A DNA stretch of 64,000 nt, taken from contig WHVY01000007.1 of NCBI GenBank assembly GCA_022266195.1, forward strand, positions 620,001-684,000, in the 5' to 3' direction. Under the pieces are notes generated by a model. That model did no database searches. It saw only the letters and a list, made by a program, of their open reading frames with translations, and was not told the origin of the DNA. The stretch's first letter is position 1, and each line of letters starts with the position of its first letter. The translations under genes were made by a program, and so were the position numbers. Positions 9,172 through 19,563 of the stretch are shown one piece after another. The DNA comes from Tetranychus cinnabarinus (lineage: Eukaryota; Arthropoda; Arachnida; Trombidiformes; Tetranychidae).

Positions 9172-10542
9172 ATGAATCCAGAAATGATGAATGATAATGG
9201 TGAAAGTCTCAAAATATTATTTACTGCTTTGTTTGGGTAAGTGTCACTTGAATTTGAATTGGCATTTTGTTAATTTAAACTTCTTTCGTTCAGCCCAGGT
9301 CATTTGAATGCATGTCTTGGTATCGGTTCGTTGCTTCGTAAACGCGGTCATCAAGTTTTCTTTGCTCATTTTCCTAGACATCGTGCAACTATCGAAAAAC
9401 ATGGTTTCGTGTTTATTTCATTGTTGGACTATGCTGAACCCGAATTCCCAATAGTCGATATGTTGCCCGACATTGGAATTATTGCTAAATTTGCGTTTGA
9501 GAGGATGCATAAATTAACACCATTGGAGATATTTAGACATGCATCTGGTAAACATACTTTCTCTGGTATGGTTAATGGATCAAAAGGTGAAAATTATGCC
9601 ATGATGAAGATCGTTAAAGAGTATAAGCCCGATGTTTGTTTGGCTGATTACCTCTTCAATATGCCTTGGATGTTTGCTGTCGATTGTCCAGTTATTCCTG
9701 TCAAGTCTGTCAATCCAATTGAACTGTATAATGGTCCTCCTCCACTTACAGGGTGTTCAATTCATGATCCGCCGTCTGTTAGGGAAGAGATTGAGCAACT
9801 GGCCCGAAAATCTGAATTAGAATTGGAAAGTGAACTTGAAAAGTTGTTTGCTCATTTCAACGTTCCTCTTGTATCATATAACTATGCACAGCAGTTGGGA
9901 ATCTACATTTACCCAGGCCCATTGGATTACAAGGAATTGGGTTCACCAAAAGAGAACTGGGTTCGCCTTGATTCTTCCATTCGTTCAACAGAAATATCCG
10001 ATTTCGAGTTACCGCGGAAACTTAAAGATAAACCAGGAAAGCTCATCTATGTCTCAATGGGATCACTGGCTTCAGCTGTAACCGAACTACTAACTATGAT
10101 AATCACTCCATTGGCCGACTTATCTCATCGTTTCATCGTCTCAACAGGTCCTTATGGTGACTCAATCAAGCTATATGATAACATGTGGGGAGACAAGTTT
10201 ATCAAACAAGTGGCTCTTTTACCCAAAGTCGATCTATTCATAACTCATGGCGGAAGTAATTCGCTGATTGAAGGCTTAACTGCTGGTACACCATTGATAG
10301 CTATTCCTCAATTCGGTGACCAACTAGATAATGCTCAACGAATAGCTGATCTTGGCTTAGGTGTGAGGTTAAACTTGCATGAATTTAGTGGTGAGAAGTT
10401 ACTAAAAGCCATTGAAGATGTGCTCAATGATGAAAAGATTAATGCGAATGTTGCTCGAGTAAGTGAAGAGCTGAAAAAATCTGATTCAAAAGATAAAGTT
10501 ATCCCTCTTATTGAGAAACTTGCTCGAGACAAAAAGCTTTGA
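9172..10542 (+). CDS. UDP-glycosyltransferase, bacterial-like GT1 family, intact
   Basis: Two exons, 9172-9236 and 9294-10542, with a 57-base GT-AG intron in phase 2; 437 residues. The fold is a GT-B glycosyltransferase that transfers sugar from a UDP-sugar to small lipophilic acceptors. His25 in the GPGHLNAC segment is the expected catalytic base and Asp140 in CLADY its likely partner. The C-terminal donor site shows LPKVDLFITHGG (HGG at 340-342) and IPQFGDQ. There is no signal peptide or C-terminal membrane helix, unlike animal UGTs, so a soluble cytosolic enzyme is expected. Spider-mite UGTs of this kind are known to be related to bacterial enzymes, many act in detoxification, and this is inferred here. 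Its last 110 codons are duplicated twice downstream as part of the fibroin units. Confidence 0.9.
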
Positions 10543-12288
10543 ATACCAATATGAATAATCAAAAATTGTTGACATTTATTATTGTTTAAATAGCTAAGCG
10601 AAATTGTATAAAAAAGTATAAACCAAGAAATTGAATATATTTTATGATAAATATGTGATTCTGTGATCAATTTGCAATTCATTTCAGATAATTAATGGTA
10701 TAGTTAACCTCACTCATAGTATTAGGCGTAATAAGTCACCTAAGAAATAAGAAAAATTTATTTACATTTGTTTTTAGGACGAAATGTTTTTTTCTGGTTT
10801 TGTTCAAACCAGAAAAATGGTAATTCGGTATGAAAGCCCTAACTATACCTCATCCCCTAAGAAATAGGTAGCCTCACCTCAGAGTTCAGATCTACAAGAA
10901 ATACACCAAAATAGAATTTGTGAGGCAAAATTCAGAATCTGTATTGAATGACTTTGGGTGAGGGGAAAAAACTTTATTGTTGTTCAAAGTTGATGCATGT
11001 ATGTTGGGCCAGAATTTGATGTAAAACTTAATCTTTCGTGTAAAGAGTTTGATAAGGAAATCTGGTACCTCAACTGCCCAAAAGGTGTACTATCAATATC
11101 GATAAGCTGCAAGAAACAGTGATTGAAAATTGTCTTTGGTTGCTTCATCTACAAGGGAACTTCAAGTCAGTCGAACAAATCAATTTCCTTTACCTGAAAC
11201 TTTCTCTGCAATAAGCAATAATAGAAAATTTAATTTGTGTGCTAGCTTCAAGGTGAGGCTTTAATCGAGTTGCGGTTTGCCAATTATTCGGTCAATTCGA
11301 TGATAATAATGAAGTATCATAATATTAATAAATACTGATGCGCATTTTATTTGGAATGAAAAAGAGTAGATTAAGTTTCTCTTTGAAACATTATTCCTTC
11401 GACATTATCCAGATGAAAAGTTGGTTGGCCCAGCATCCAAGAGCCTCCTTTATTCGGACCATTAAAACATAATGAAAGTTTTATCAAACTTTTATAAAAT
11501 GGTAAATATGAATATTTTTACAGTTATTGTAGCTCTCAACTGAAGATTCAAAATTTGAATATTTGCATCGACTTCATTACTCTTTGCTGAATAAACTTAA
11601 TTAAACAAATAAAAAACAGGTTAGTCATAAATCAAACAACAAAACACGTCAATTAAAATATCTTCAAAAACAATACTCATGTCTGACGATTGCAATTGAA
11701 ATGCAAAAACAATTTTTTCTGAGAAATTCAGATTCAATGACTAACCTAGAGATTAAAAAGCATAAATCAGTTATGTATTATTTATATTTCTAGTGAGACT
11801 GATGAACTTTCAAAACATTTTATAACTACGCTCAGACAATTAATCTTGCGATTTCATTTGAAAATTTAATGCTAGTTTTTAGATGAGTTTTTTCATTTTT
11901 CACAAAAAAACACACAAAATTCATGATAATGTTGATGATGTGACGCTTGGGCAAATATTGGTATGACATTTAAAGACTGTTGTATTTAATGTCTATAATT
12001 GCTAATTGCTGACTATTGTTTATTTTGATGAGCTAAATTCCACAGTAAATACAGATGATTGAACAGAGAAATTATCTGTATTCGATTTCAAACTGTAAAA
12101 GCGTTTAACCTTTAACCAGATGCCGTTAATAATGTTGATATTCGAGTAACTACTAACTTCTACCTGCATTTTGCTTAGAAGCCGTGCAGTCAAGAACAAA
12201 TAAAGTAACTCAAACAAAGAGTCTGTTATTTGGATGTATTTCCGTTTCCAAATTGAAAATATGTTTAATCAGAAGCCATAAAAGTTAC
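10543..12288. other. Spacer between UGT and fibroin gene, with an embedded repeat segment
   Basis: About 1.75 kb of non-coding DNA, repeated nearly unchanged at 19564-21309 and 28738-30483. Within it, 10926-11089 is the plus-strand counterpart of the inverted segment at 7321-7482, and one frame reads GPEFDVKLNLSCKEFDKEIW. The last few hundred bases before 12289 are the fibroin promoter region. Nothing else was recognised. Confidence 0.6.
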
Positions 12289-12295
12289 TATAAAA
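12289..12295 (+). promoter_or_regulatory. TATA box of fibroin-like gene 1
   Basis: TATAAAA in ACTATAAAACCC, 81 bases before the ATG at 12370, with the same spacing in all three units. Transcription would start near 12320. Confidence 0.65.
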
Positions 12296-12369
12296 CCCAG
12301 CACTGCGATAACTGAAAATCATATCATCTCAACTTGAGATAAGCAAAGTTAAAAAACAAAAACTTCAAA

Positions 12370-15300
12370 ATGGTTTTTAAAATGTATTTGAATTTACTAA
12401 TTCTTGCTATAACAGCAACTAGTTATGTTTCTACCCGATCTATGGGCCCAATGCCAGACATGGAAGTGGACGTAGATATGCCGATGGGAATGATCTCAAA
12501 TGTAATGGGTGGTAGCAACGCATTCGCTGGTTCCAACGCAATTACAGAGGCTGGAGGAAGTGACGGAAGTTCAGGTGCCGCATCCGCAGCTAGTGCCGCT
12601 GCAGAAGCAACGACCAATGACAAATCCAATGGAGACAATGAAAACGATGGAGACGATGGCAGCTTAGGTTATGAAAACAATGAATCAACTGCCGAAGCAA
12701 ACGCGGATTCATCGGCTGGAAATGCAAACAACGCAAACGCAGAAAATTATCAAAACGTTTCAAACGAATCGCAAACTCAAACTGGTAATGAAGCTGATAA
12801 CAACGGTGGATCATCTAACGGCAGCGATAATAACAGAGGAAACAACGATTCAGGATCAGGTGCTGCAGCAGCATCTTCAGCAGGTTCATCAGCAGGTTCA
12901 TCTAATGGCAGCGATAACAACGGAGGAAACAACGGTTCAGGATCAGGTGCTGCAGTAGCATCTTCAGGAGGATCATCAGCAGGTTCATCTAACGGAGGAG
13001 ATAACAACGAAGGAAACAACGATTCAGGATCAGGTGCTGCAGCAGCATCTTCAGCAGGTTCATCAGCAGGTTCATCTAATGGCAGCGATAACAACGGAGG
13101 AAACAACGATCCAGGATCAGGTGCTGCAGTAGCATCTTCAGGAGGATCATCAGCAGGTTCATCTAACGGAGGAGATAACAACCAAGGAAACAACGATTCA
13201 GGATCAGGTGCTGCAGCAGCATCTTCAGCAGGTTCATCAGCAGGTTCATCTAATGGCAGCGATAACAACGGAGGAAACAACGGTTCAGACTCAAGTGCCG
13301 CAGCAGCATCTTCAACAGCATCATCAGCAGGTTCATCTAATGGCAACGATAACAACGGAGCAAACAACGGTTCAGGACCAAGTGCCGCAGCAGCATCTTC
13401 AGCTGCATCATCAGCAGGTTCATCCAACGGCAGCGATAACAACGGAGGAAACAACGGTTCCGACTCAAGTGCTGCAGCAGAATCTTCAGCAGCATCATCA
13501 GCAGGTTCATCAAACGGCAGCGATAACAACGGAGGAAACAACGGTTCAGGATCAAGTGCCGCAGCAGCATCTTCAGCAGCATCATCAGCAGGTTCATCCA
13601 ACGGCAGCGATAACAACGGAGGAAACAACGGTTCCGACTCAAGTGCCGCAGCAGCATCTTCAGCAGGTTCATCAGCAGGTTCATCTAATGGCAGCGATAA
13701 CAACGGAGGAAACAACGGTTCCGACTCAAGTGCCGCAGCAGCATCTTCAGCAGCATCATCAGCAGGTTCATCTAATGGCAACGATAACAACGGAGCAAAC
13801 AACGGTTCAGGACCAAGTGCCGCAGCAGCATCTTCAGCTGCATCATCAGCAGGTTCATCCAACGGCAGCGATAACAACGGAGGAAACAACGGTTCCGACT
13901 CAAGTGCTGCAGCAGCATCTTCAGCAGCATCATCAGCAGGTTCATCCAACGGCAGCGATAACAACGGAGGAAACAACGGTTCAGGATCAAGTGCCGCAGC
14001 AGCATCTTCAGCAGCATCATCAGCAGGTTCATCCAACGGCAGCGATAACAACGGAGGAAATAACGGTTCCGACTCAAGTGCCGCAGCAGCATCTTCAGCA
14101 GGTTCATCAGCAGGTTCATCTAATGGTAGCGATAACAACGGAGGAAACAACGGTTCAGGATCAAGTGCCGCAGCAGCATCTTCAGCTGCATCATCAGCAG
14201 GTTCATCCAACGGCAGCGATAACAACGGAGGAAACAACGGTTCCGACTCAAGTGCTGCAGCAGCATCTTCAGCAGCATCATCAGCAGGTTCATCCAACGG
14301 CAGCGATAACAACGGAGGAAACAACGGTTCAGGATCAAGTGCCGCAGCAGCATCTTCAGCAGCATCATCAGCAGGTTCATCCAACGGCAGCGATAACAAC
14401 GGAGGAAACAACGGTTCCGACTCAAGTGCCGCAGCAGCATCTTCAGCAGGTTCATCAGCAGGTTCATCTAATGGCAGCGATAACAACGGAGGAACCAACG
14501 GTTCCGACTCAAGTGCCGCAGCAGCATCTTCAGCAGCATCATCAGCAGGTTCATCCAACGGCAGCGATAACAACGGAGGAAACAACGGTTCCGACTCAAG
14601 TGCCGCAGCAGCATCTTCAGCAGGTTCATCAGCAGGTTCATCTAATGGTAGCGATAACAACGGAGGAAACAACGGTTCAGGATCAAGTGCCGCAGCAGCA
14701 TCTTCAGCAGCATCATCAGCAGGTTCATCCAACGGCAGCGATAACAACGGAGGAAACAACGGTTCCGACTCAAGTGCCGCAGCAGCATCTTCAGCAGGTT
14801 CATCAGCAGGTTCATCTAATGGTAGCGATAACAACGGAGGAAACAACGGTTATGGATCAAGTGCCGCAGCAGCATCTTCAGCTGCATCATCAGCAGGTTC
14901 ATCCAACGGCAGCGATAACAACGGAGGAAACAACGGTTCAGGATCAAGTGCCGCAGCAGCATCTACAGCAGCATCATCAGCAGGTTCATCCAACGGCAGC
15001 GATAACAACGGAGGGAACAACGGTTCAGGATCAAGTGCCGCAGCAGCATCTTCAGCAGCCGCAGCAGCAGGTTCATCCAACGGAAGCGATAACAACGGAG
15101 GAAACAACGGTTCAGGATCAAGTGCCGCAGCAGCATCTTCAGCAGCATCATCAGCAGGTTCATCCAACGGCAGCGATAACAACGGAGGAAACAACGGTTC
15201 AGGATCAAGTGCCGCAGCAGCATCTTCAGCAGCATCATCAGCAGGTTCATCTAATGGCAGCGATAACAACGGAGGAAACAACGGTTCAGGATCAAGTGCC

Positions 15301-18261
15301 GCAGCAGCATCTTCAGCAGCATCATCAGCAGGTTCATCCAACGGCAGCGATAACAACGGAGGAAACAACGGTTCAGGATCAAGTGCCGCAGCAGCATCTT
15401 CAGCAGCATCATCAGCAGGTTCATTCAATGGCAGCGATAACAACGGAGGAAACAACGGTTATGGATCAAGTGCCGCAGCAGCATCTACAGCAGCATCATC
15501 AGCAGGTTCATCTAATGGCAGCGATAACAACGGAGGAAACAACGGTTCCGACTCAAGTGCCGCAGCAGCATCTTCAGCAGCATCATCAGCAGGTTCATCC
15601 AACGGCAGCGATAACAACGGAGGAAACAACGGTTCAGGATCAAGTGCCGCAGCAGCATCTTCAGCAGCATCATCAGCAGGTTCATCCAACGGCAGCGATA
15701 ACAACGGAGGAAACAACGGTTCCGACTCAAGTGCCGCAGCAGCATCTTCAGCAGCATCATCAGCAGGTTCATCTAATGGTAGCGATAACAACGGAGGAAA
15801 CAACGGTTCAGGATCAAGTGCCGCAGCAGCATCTTCAGCAGCATCATCAGCAGGTTCATCCAACGGCAGCGATAACAACGGAGGAAACAACGGTTCAGGA
15901 TCAAGTGCCGCAGCAGCATCTTCAGCAGCATCATCAGCAGGTTCATCCAACGGCAGCGATAACAACGGAGGAAACAACGGTTCCGACTCAAGTGCCGCAG
16001 CAGCATCTTCAGCAGCATCATCAGCAGGTTCATCTAATGGCAGCGATAACAACGGAGGAAACAACGGTTCAGGATCAAGTGCCGCAGCAGCATCTTCAGC
16101 AGCATCATCAGCAGGTTCATCCAACGGCAGCGATAACAACGGAGGAAACAACGGTTCAGGATCAAGTGCCGCAGCAGCATCTTCAGCAGCATCATCAGCA
16201 GGTTCATCCAACGGCAGCGATAACAACGGAGGAAACAACGGTTCAGGATCAAGTGCCGCAGCAGCATCTTCAGCAGCATCATCAGCCGGTTCATCTAATG
16301 GTAGCGATAACAACGGAGGAAACAACGGTTCAGGATCAAGTGCCGCAGCAGCATCTTCAGCAGCATCATCAGCAGGTTCATCCAACGGCAGCGATAACAA
16401 CGGAGGAAACAACGGTTCAGGATCAAGTGCCGCAGCAGCATCTTCAGCAGCATCATCAGCAGGTTCATCCAACGGCAGCGATAACAACGGAGGAAACAAC
16501 GGTTCAGGATCAAGTGCCGCAGCAGCATCTTCAGCAGCATCATCAGCAGGTTCATCTAATGGTAGCGATAACAACGGAGGAAACAACGGTTCCGACTCAA
16601 GTGCCGCAGCAGCATCTTCAGCAGCATCATCAGCAGGTTCATCCAACGGCAGCGATAACAACGGAGGAAACAACGGTTCAGGATCAAGTGCCGCAGCAGC
16701 ATCTTCAGCAGCATCATCAGCAGGTTCATCCAACGGCAGCGATAACAACGGAGGAAACAACGGTTCAGGATCAAGTGCCGCAGCAGCATCTTCAGCAGCA
16801 TCATCAGCAGGTTCATCTAATGGTAGCGATAACAACGGAGGAAACAACGGTTCAGGATCAAGTGCCGCAGCAGCATCTTCAGCAGCATCATCAGCAAGTT
16901 CATCCAACGGCAGCGATAACAACGGAGGAAACAACGGTTCAGGATCAAGTGCCGCAGCAGCATCTTCAGCAGCATCATCAGCAGGTTCATTCAATGGCAG
17001 CGATAACAACGGAGGAAACAACGGTTATGGATCAAGTGCCGCAGCAGCATCTACAGCAGCATCATCAGCAGGTTCATCTAATGGCAGCGATAACAACGGA
17101 GGAAACAACGGTTCCGACTCAAGTGCCGCAGCAGCATCTTCAGCAGCATCATCAGCAGGTTCATCCAACGGCAGCGATAACAACGGAGGAAACAACGGTT
17201 CAGGATCAAGTGCCGCAGCAGCATCTTCAGCAGCATCATCAGCAGGTTCATCCAACGGCAGCGATAACAACGGAGGAAACAACGGTTCAGGATCAAGTGC
17301 CGCAGCAGCATCTTCAGCAGCATCATCAGCAGGTTCATCTAATGGCAGCGATAACAACGGAGGAAACAACGGTTCAGGATCAAGTGCCGCAGCAGCATCT
17401 TCAGCAGCCGCAGCAGCCTCAGGTGCATCTTCAAGCGGAAACAATGGTAACAATGGATCATCAAGCGCAGCATCATCATCAGCGACAGCAGCATCAGGGG
17501 CATCTGCAAACGGAAACAATAACAACGGAGGAAACAATAATAGCAATGGATCATCAAACGCAGCAGCATCATCAGCCGCAGCAGCCGTAGGTGCATCTTC
17601 AAACGGAATCAATAACAACGGAGGAAACAATGGTAACAATAAATCATCAAACGCAGCAGCATCATCAGCCGCAGCAGCCTCAGATGCATCTTCAAACGGA
17701 AACAATAACAACGGAGGAAACAATGGTAACAATGCATCAACAAACGCAGCAGCAACATCAGCCGCACCAGCCTCAGGTGCATCTTCAAACGGAAGCGGTA
17801 ACAGTGGAGGAAACAATGGATCATCAAGCGCAGCAGCATCAGGTGCATCTGCAAACGGAAACAATAACAACGGAGGAAACAATGGGAACGGTTCTGGATC
17901 AAATGCCGCAGCATCAGGTGGAGCTTCAAATGGCAGTGGTAACAAAGTGAACAATACAGGAACAAGTGCTGGTGCAGCAACAGGATCCAATATTAATAAA
18001 GGAAATGGACAAAATAATCGCGGCAGTGCAAGTGCAAGTGGAGCGGCAACATCATCAGCAGCAGGTTCAGGTGGAGCCGGCAATGGCAACGGCAAGAAAA
18101 GTGGTAAACAAGGAAATAGTCAAGGTAGCTCGGCAGCATCTTCAGCCGCAGCAAGCTCAGCATCAGGAAATGGCACAAAACCTGGTAAAAGTCCAGTTAA
18201 GCAAGGAATTATCCCAGCCATGATGTCTAAAATTCCTATGAAAGTTTCTTTGATGTTCTAA
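12370..18261 (+). CDS. Fibroin-like silk protein, copy 1 (1963 residues)
   Basis: One uninterrupted reading frame. Residues 1-24 (MVFKMYLNLLILAITATSYV and following) form a signal peptide, so the protein is secreted. Residues about 25-147 are a non-repetitive N-terminal part rich in Met, Asp and Asn. Then come 53 tandem repeats of exactly 29 residues, consensus SSNGSDNNGGNNG then SGSSAAAASSAASSAG. About 190 residues of looser Asn/Gly/Ser/Ala repeats follow, and a basic end (KPGKSPVKQGIIPAMMSKIP, then MKVSLMF). Alternating polyalanine/serine and Asn/Gly blocks with a unique start and end are silk-like, and spider mites have many serine-rich fibroin genes; the role in webbing is inferred. A polyadenylation signal AATAAA lies at 18330-18335. 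Copy 1 differs from copies 2 and 3 in its first repeats, which alternate with Gly/Val-containing variants. Confidence 0.8.
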   Translation: MVFKMYLNLLILAITATSYVSTRSMGPMPDMEVDVDMPMGMISNVMGGSNAFAGSNAITEAGGSDGSSGAASAASAAAEATTNDKSNGDNENDGDDGSLGYENNESTAEANADSSAGNANNANAENYQNVSNESQTQTGNEADNNGGSSNGSDNNRGNNDSGSGAAAASSAGSSAGSSNGSDNNGGNNGSGSGAAVASSGGSSAGSSNGGDNNEGNNDSGSGAAAASSAGSSAGSSNGSDNNGGNNDPGSGAAVASSGGSSAGSSNGGDNNQGNNDSGSGAAAASSAGSSAGSSNGSDNNGGNNGSDSSAAAASSTASSAGSSNGNDNNGANNGSGPSAAAASSAASSAGSSNGSDNNGGNNGSDSSAAAESSAASSAGSSNGSDNNGGNNGSGSSAAAASSAASSAGSSNGSDNNGGNNGSDSSAAAASSAGSSAGSSNGSDNNGGNNGSDSSAAAASSAASSAGSSNGNDNNGANNGSGPSAAAASSAASSAGSSNGSDNNGGNNGSDSSAAAASSAASSAGSSNGSDNNGGNNGSGSSAAAASSAASSAGSSNGSDNNGGNNGSDSSAAAASSAGSSAGSSNGSDNNGGNNGSGSSAAAASSAASSAGSSNGSDNNGGNNGSDSSAAAASSAASSAGSSNGSDNNGGNNGSGSSAAAASSAASSAGSSNGSDNNGGNNGSDSSAAAASSAGSSAGSSNGSDNNGGTNGSDSSAAAASSAASSAGSSNGSDNNGGNNGSDSSAAAASSAGSSAGSSNGSDNNGGNNGSGSSAAAASSAASSAGSSNGSDNNGGNNGSDSSAAAASSAGSSAGSSNGSDNNGGNNGYGSSAAAASSAASSAGSSNGSDNNGGNNGSGSSAAAASTAASSAGSSNGSDNNGGNNGSGSSAAAASSAAAAAGSSNGSDNNGGNNGSGSSAAAASSAASSAGSSNGSDNNGGNNGSGSSAAAASSAASSAGSSNGSDNNGGNNGSGSSAAAASSAASSAGSSNGSDNNGGNNGSGSSAAAASSAASSAGSFNGSDNNGGNNGYGSSAAAASTAASSAGSSNGSDNNGGNNGSDSSAAAASSAASSAGSSNGSDNNGGNNGSGSSAAAASSAASSAGSSNGSDNNGGNNGSDSSAAAASSAASSAGSSNGSDNNGGNNGSGSSAAAASSAASSAGSSNGSDNNGGNNGSGSSAAAASSAASSAGSSNGSDNNGGNNGSDSSAAAASSAASSAGSSNGSDNNGGNNGSGSSAAAASSAASSAGSSNGSDNNGGNNGSGSSAAAASSAASSAGSSNGSDNNGGNNGSGSSAAAASSAASSAGSSNGSDNNGGNNGSGSSAAAASSAASSAGSSNGSDNNGGNNGSGSSAAAASSAASSAGSSNGSDNNGGNNGSGSSAAAASSAASSAGSSNGSDNNGGNNGSDSSAAAASSAASSAGSSNGSDNNGGNNGSGSSAAAASSAASSAGSSNGSDNNGGNNGSGSSAAAASSAASSAGSSNGSDNNGGNNGSGSSAAAASSAASSASSSNGSDNNGGNNGSGSSAAAASSAASSAGSFNGSDNNGGNNGYGSSAAAASTAASSAGSSNGSDNNGGNNGSDSSAAAASSAASSAGSSNGSDNNGGNNGSGSSAAAASSAASSAGSSNGSDNNGGNNGSGSSAAAASSAASSAGSSNGSDNNGGNNGSGSSAAAASSAAAAASGASSSGNNGNNGSSSAASSSATAASGASANGNNNNGGNNNSNGSSNAAASSAAAAVGASSNGINNNGGNNGNNKSSNAAASSAAAASDASSNGNNNNGGNNGNNASTNAAATSAAPASGASSNGSGNSGGNNGSSSAAASGASANGNNNNGGNNGNGSGSNAAASGGASNGSGNKVNNTGTSAGAATGSNINKGNGQNNRGSASASGAATSSAAGSGGAGNGNGKKSGKQGNSQGSSAASSAAASSASGNGTKPGKSPVKQGIIPAMMSKIPMKVSLMF
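12811..17421 (+). repeat. 87-bp tandem array in fibroin copy 1, 53 units
   Basis: Units start at TCATCTAACGG (12811) and the last at TCATCTAATGG (17335); the difference is exactly 52 times 87 bases. All units are full length. Base variants such as TCCAACGGC or TCTAATGGT at the SNG codons mark a higher-order period of three units (261 bases) through most of 15512-17338. Confidence 0.95.
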
Positions 18262-19228
18262 ATTTGTGATGAATTATGCTTGTATTTGTATTGCATTACG
18301 CTTATATGTTATATGGTCATAGAATTAAAAATAAAGAGAATTTAACTTAAAATGCTGTGTTTTTTTTTCATTTTACGCCTTCATGCAGCTTAAGTTAAAA
18401 CGCTCAAGGTCAATTCTGTATTGGGCTTCTGATTAAGATTGGTCAATTGAAATCATTTTTGAACCGTAGATCGGTTACTTCTAGTCACATGTTCATAACT
18501 CATACTGGTCAAAAGATATAATGATTCCATACCATTCGATTAAGCAATTTCTTATTTGAAATTTTTTTTATCTTTTCGATGGTAAGAGTTATGAACTGCA
18601 TTAACCGATCTGAAAAATTTTTCGGATTCCTGCCTGAAAACTCACCAGAAAAACTAAATTTCTGCGTCTTCAAACAAGTTGAAACAACAGATAACACTTT
18701 GAAAACCTTGTCTACCTATACAGGACGCTGTCGTTATAAAAACACTTTTCTTTCTGTAATATCAGATGTGCCATGCAACAATTTTATGATTTGTTCAGTG
18801 CACATAGATATGTCATATGCAAAGATGAGAGAAAAAGATGGTTAGAACGAAAGAAAACTCATCACAAAATCATTCATTCAATTAGCAGGCTTGCTTATAA
18901 TTCATCTCTCATAATAAGAAAATTCTTGCATCAAAAATATTCCGTTAGTTATGTAAATCATTTCGTTTATTGTAATTAATATAAACATCGACGAATATTT
19001 CTCTACTGAAATATGGATGTTCGCTTATTTCTCTTGCTGCACGCTCCAATATTGACGATCGATCGTCCGACCTATTATATCAGTAGTAGTTTCAGATAAC
19101 TTTTCTAGTACCAGAAATTAGCAGATTGAGATTTAATAGCTATGAGAGTCTCTCGGGATTTTTGCTTCTATTTCAATTATTGCAATTTTTATTAACTGCT
19201 AACTGTTATCTTAATATCAATTAGTTGA
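18262..19228. other. 3' flank of fibroin gene 1
   Basis: Contains the polyadenylation signal at 18330 and an imperfect inverted repeat at 18468-18611, then AT-rich DNA up to the duplication breakpoint. An 88-codon frame at 18579 is preserved in unit 2 but broken by a one-base deletion in unit 3, so it is not taken as coding. Confidence 0.6.
18468..18611. repeat. Imperfect inverted repeat in fibroin 3' flank, unit 1
   Basis: Left arm 18468-18517 (AGATCGGTTA, then TTCATAACTC, then AAAAGAT) matches the reverse complement of right arm 18570-18611 (ATCTTTTCG, AGAGTTATGAA, TTAACCGATCT) with mismatches and gaps; the loop is about 52 bases. Copies lie at 27642-27785 and 35229-35372. Confidence 0.6.
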
Positions 19229-19230
19229 AA

Positions 19231-19563
19231 GTGGCTCTTTTACCCAAAGTCGATCTATTCATAACTCATGGCGGAAGTAATTCGCTGATTGAAGGCTTAA
19301 CTGCTGGTACACCATTGATAGCTATTCCTCAATTCGGTGACCAACTAGATAATGCTCAACGAATAGCTGATCTTGGCTTAGGTGTGAGGTTAAACTTGCA
19401 TGAATTTAGTGGTGAGAAGTTACTAAAAGCCATTGAAGATGTGCTCAATGATGAAAAGATTAATGCGAATGTTGCTCGAGTAAGTGAAGAGCTGAAAAAA
19501 TCTGATTCAAAAGATAAAGTTATCCCTCTTATTGAGAAACTTGCTCGAGACAAAAAGCTTTGA
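19231..19563 (+). pseudogene. UGT 3' fragment at the start of unit 2
   Basis: Encodes the last 110 residues of the UGT at 9172 (from VALLPKVDLF, including ITHGG and IPQFGDQ, to the stop) with no change seen at the protein level. It has no exon 1, no acceptor domain and no promoter of its own; the upstream sequence is the fibroin 3' flank. A two-codon extension (TTG AAA) precedes it. It is a by-product of the duplication breakpoint and is not expected to make an enzyme. Confidence 0.92.

Larger units (their letters stand above)
10208..19228 (+). repeat. Tandem duplication unit 1 (UGT 3' end + spacer + fibroin gene)
   Basis: 9021 bases. The sequence from the AAGTGGCTC at 10208 recurs at 19229 and 28403. 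The unit runs from the 3' part of the UGT through the spacer and the first fibroin-like gene to the breakpoint after AATTAGTTGA. Outside the fibroin reading frame it has 3129 bases, exactly as many as unit 2, and only isolated differences were seen (for example one base near 10857). Confidence 0.95.

Noticed and set aside
12811..17421. Regular repeats considered as a CRISPR array
   Set aside because: The repeats are contiguous coding units without unique spacers, in a eukaryotic genome with introns.
18579..18845. 88-codon frame after fibroin gene 1, repeated in unit 2
   Set aside because: In unit 3 a one-base deletion breaks it, and its conservation in unit 2 only reflects recent duplication of the whole region.
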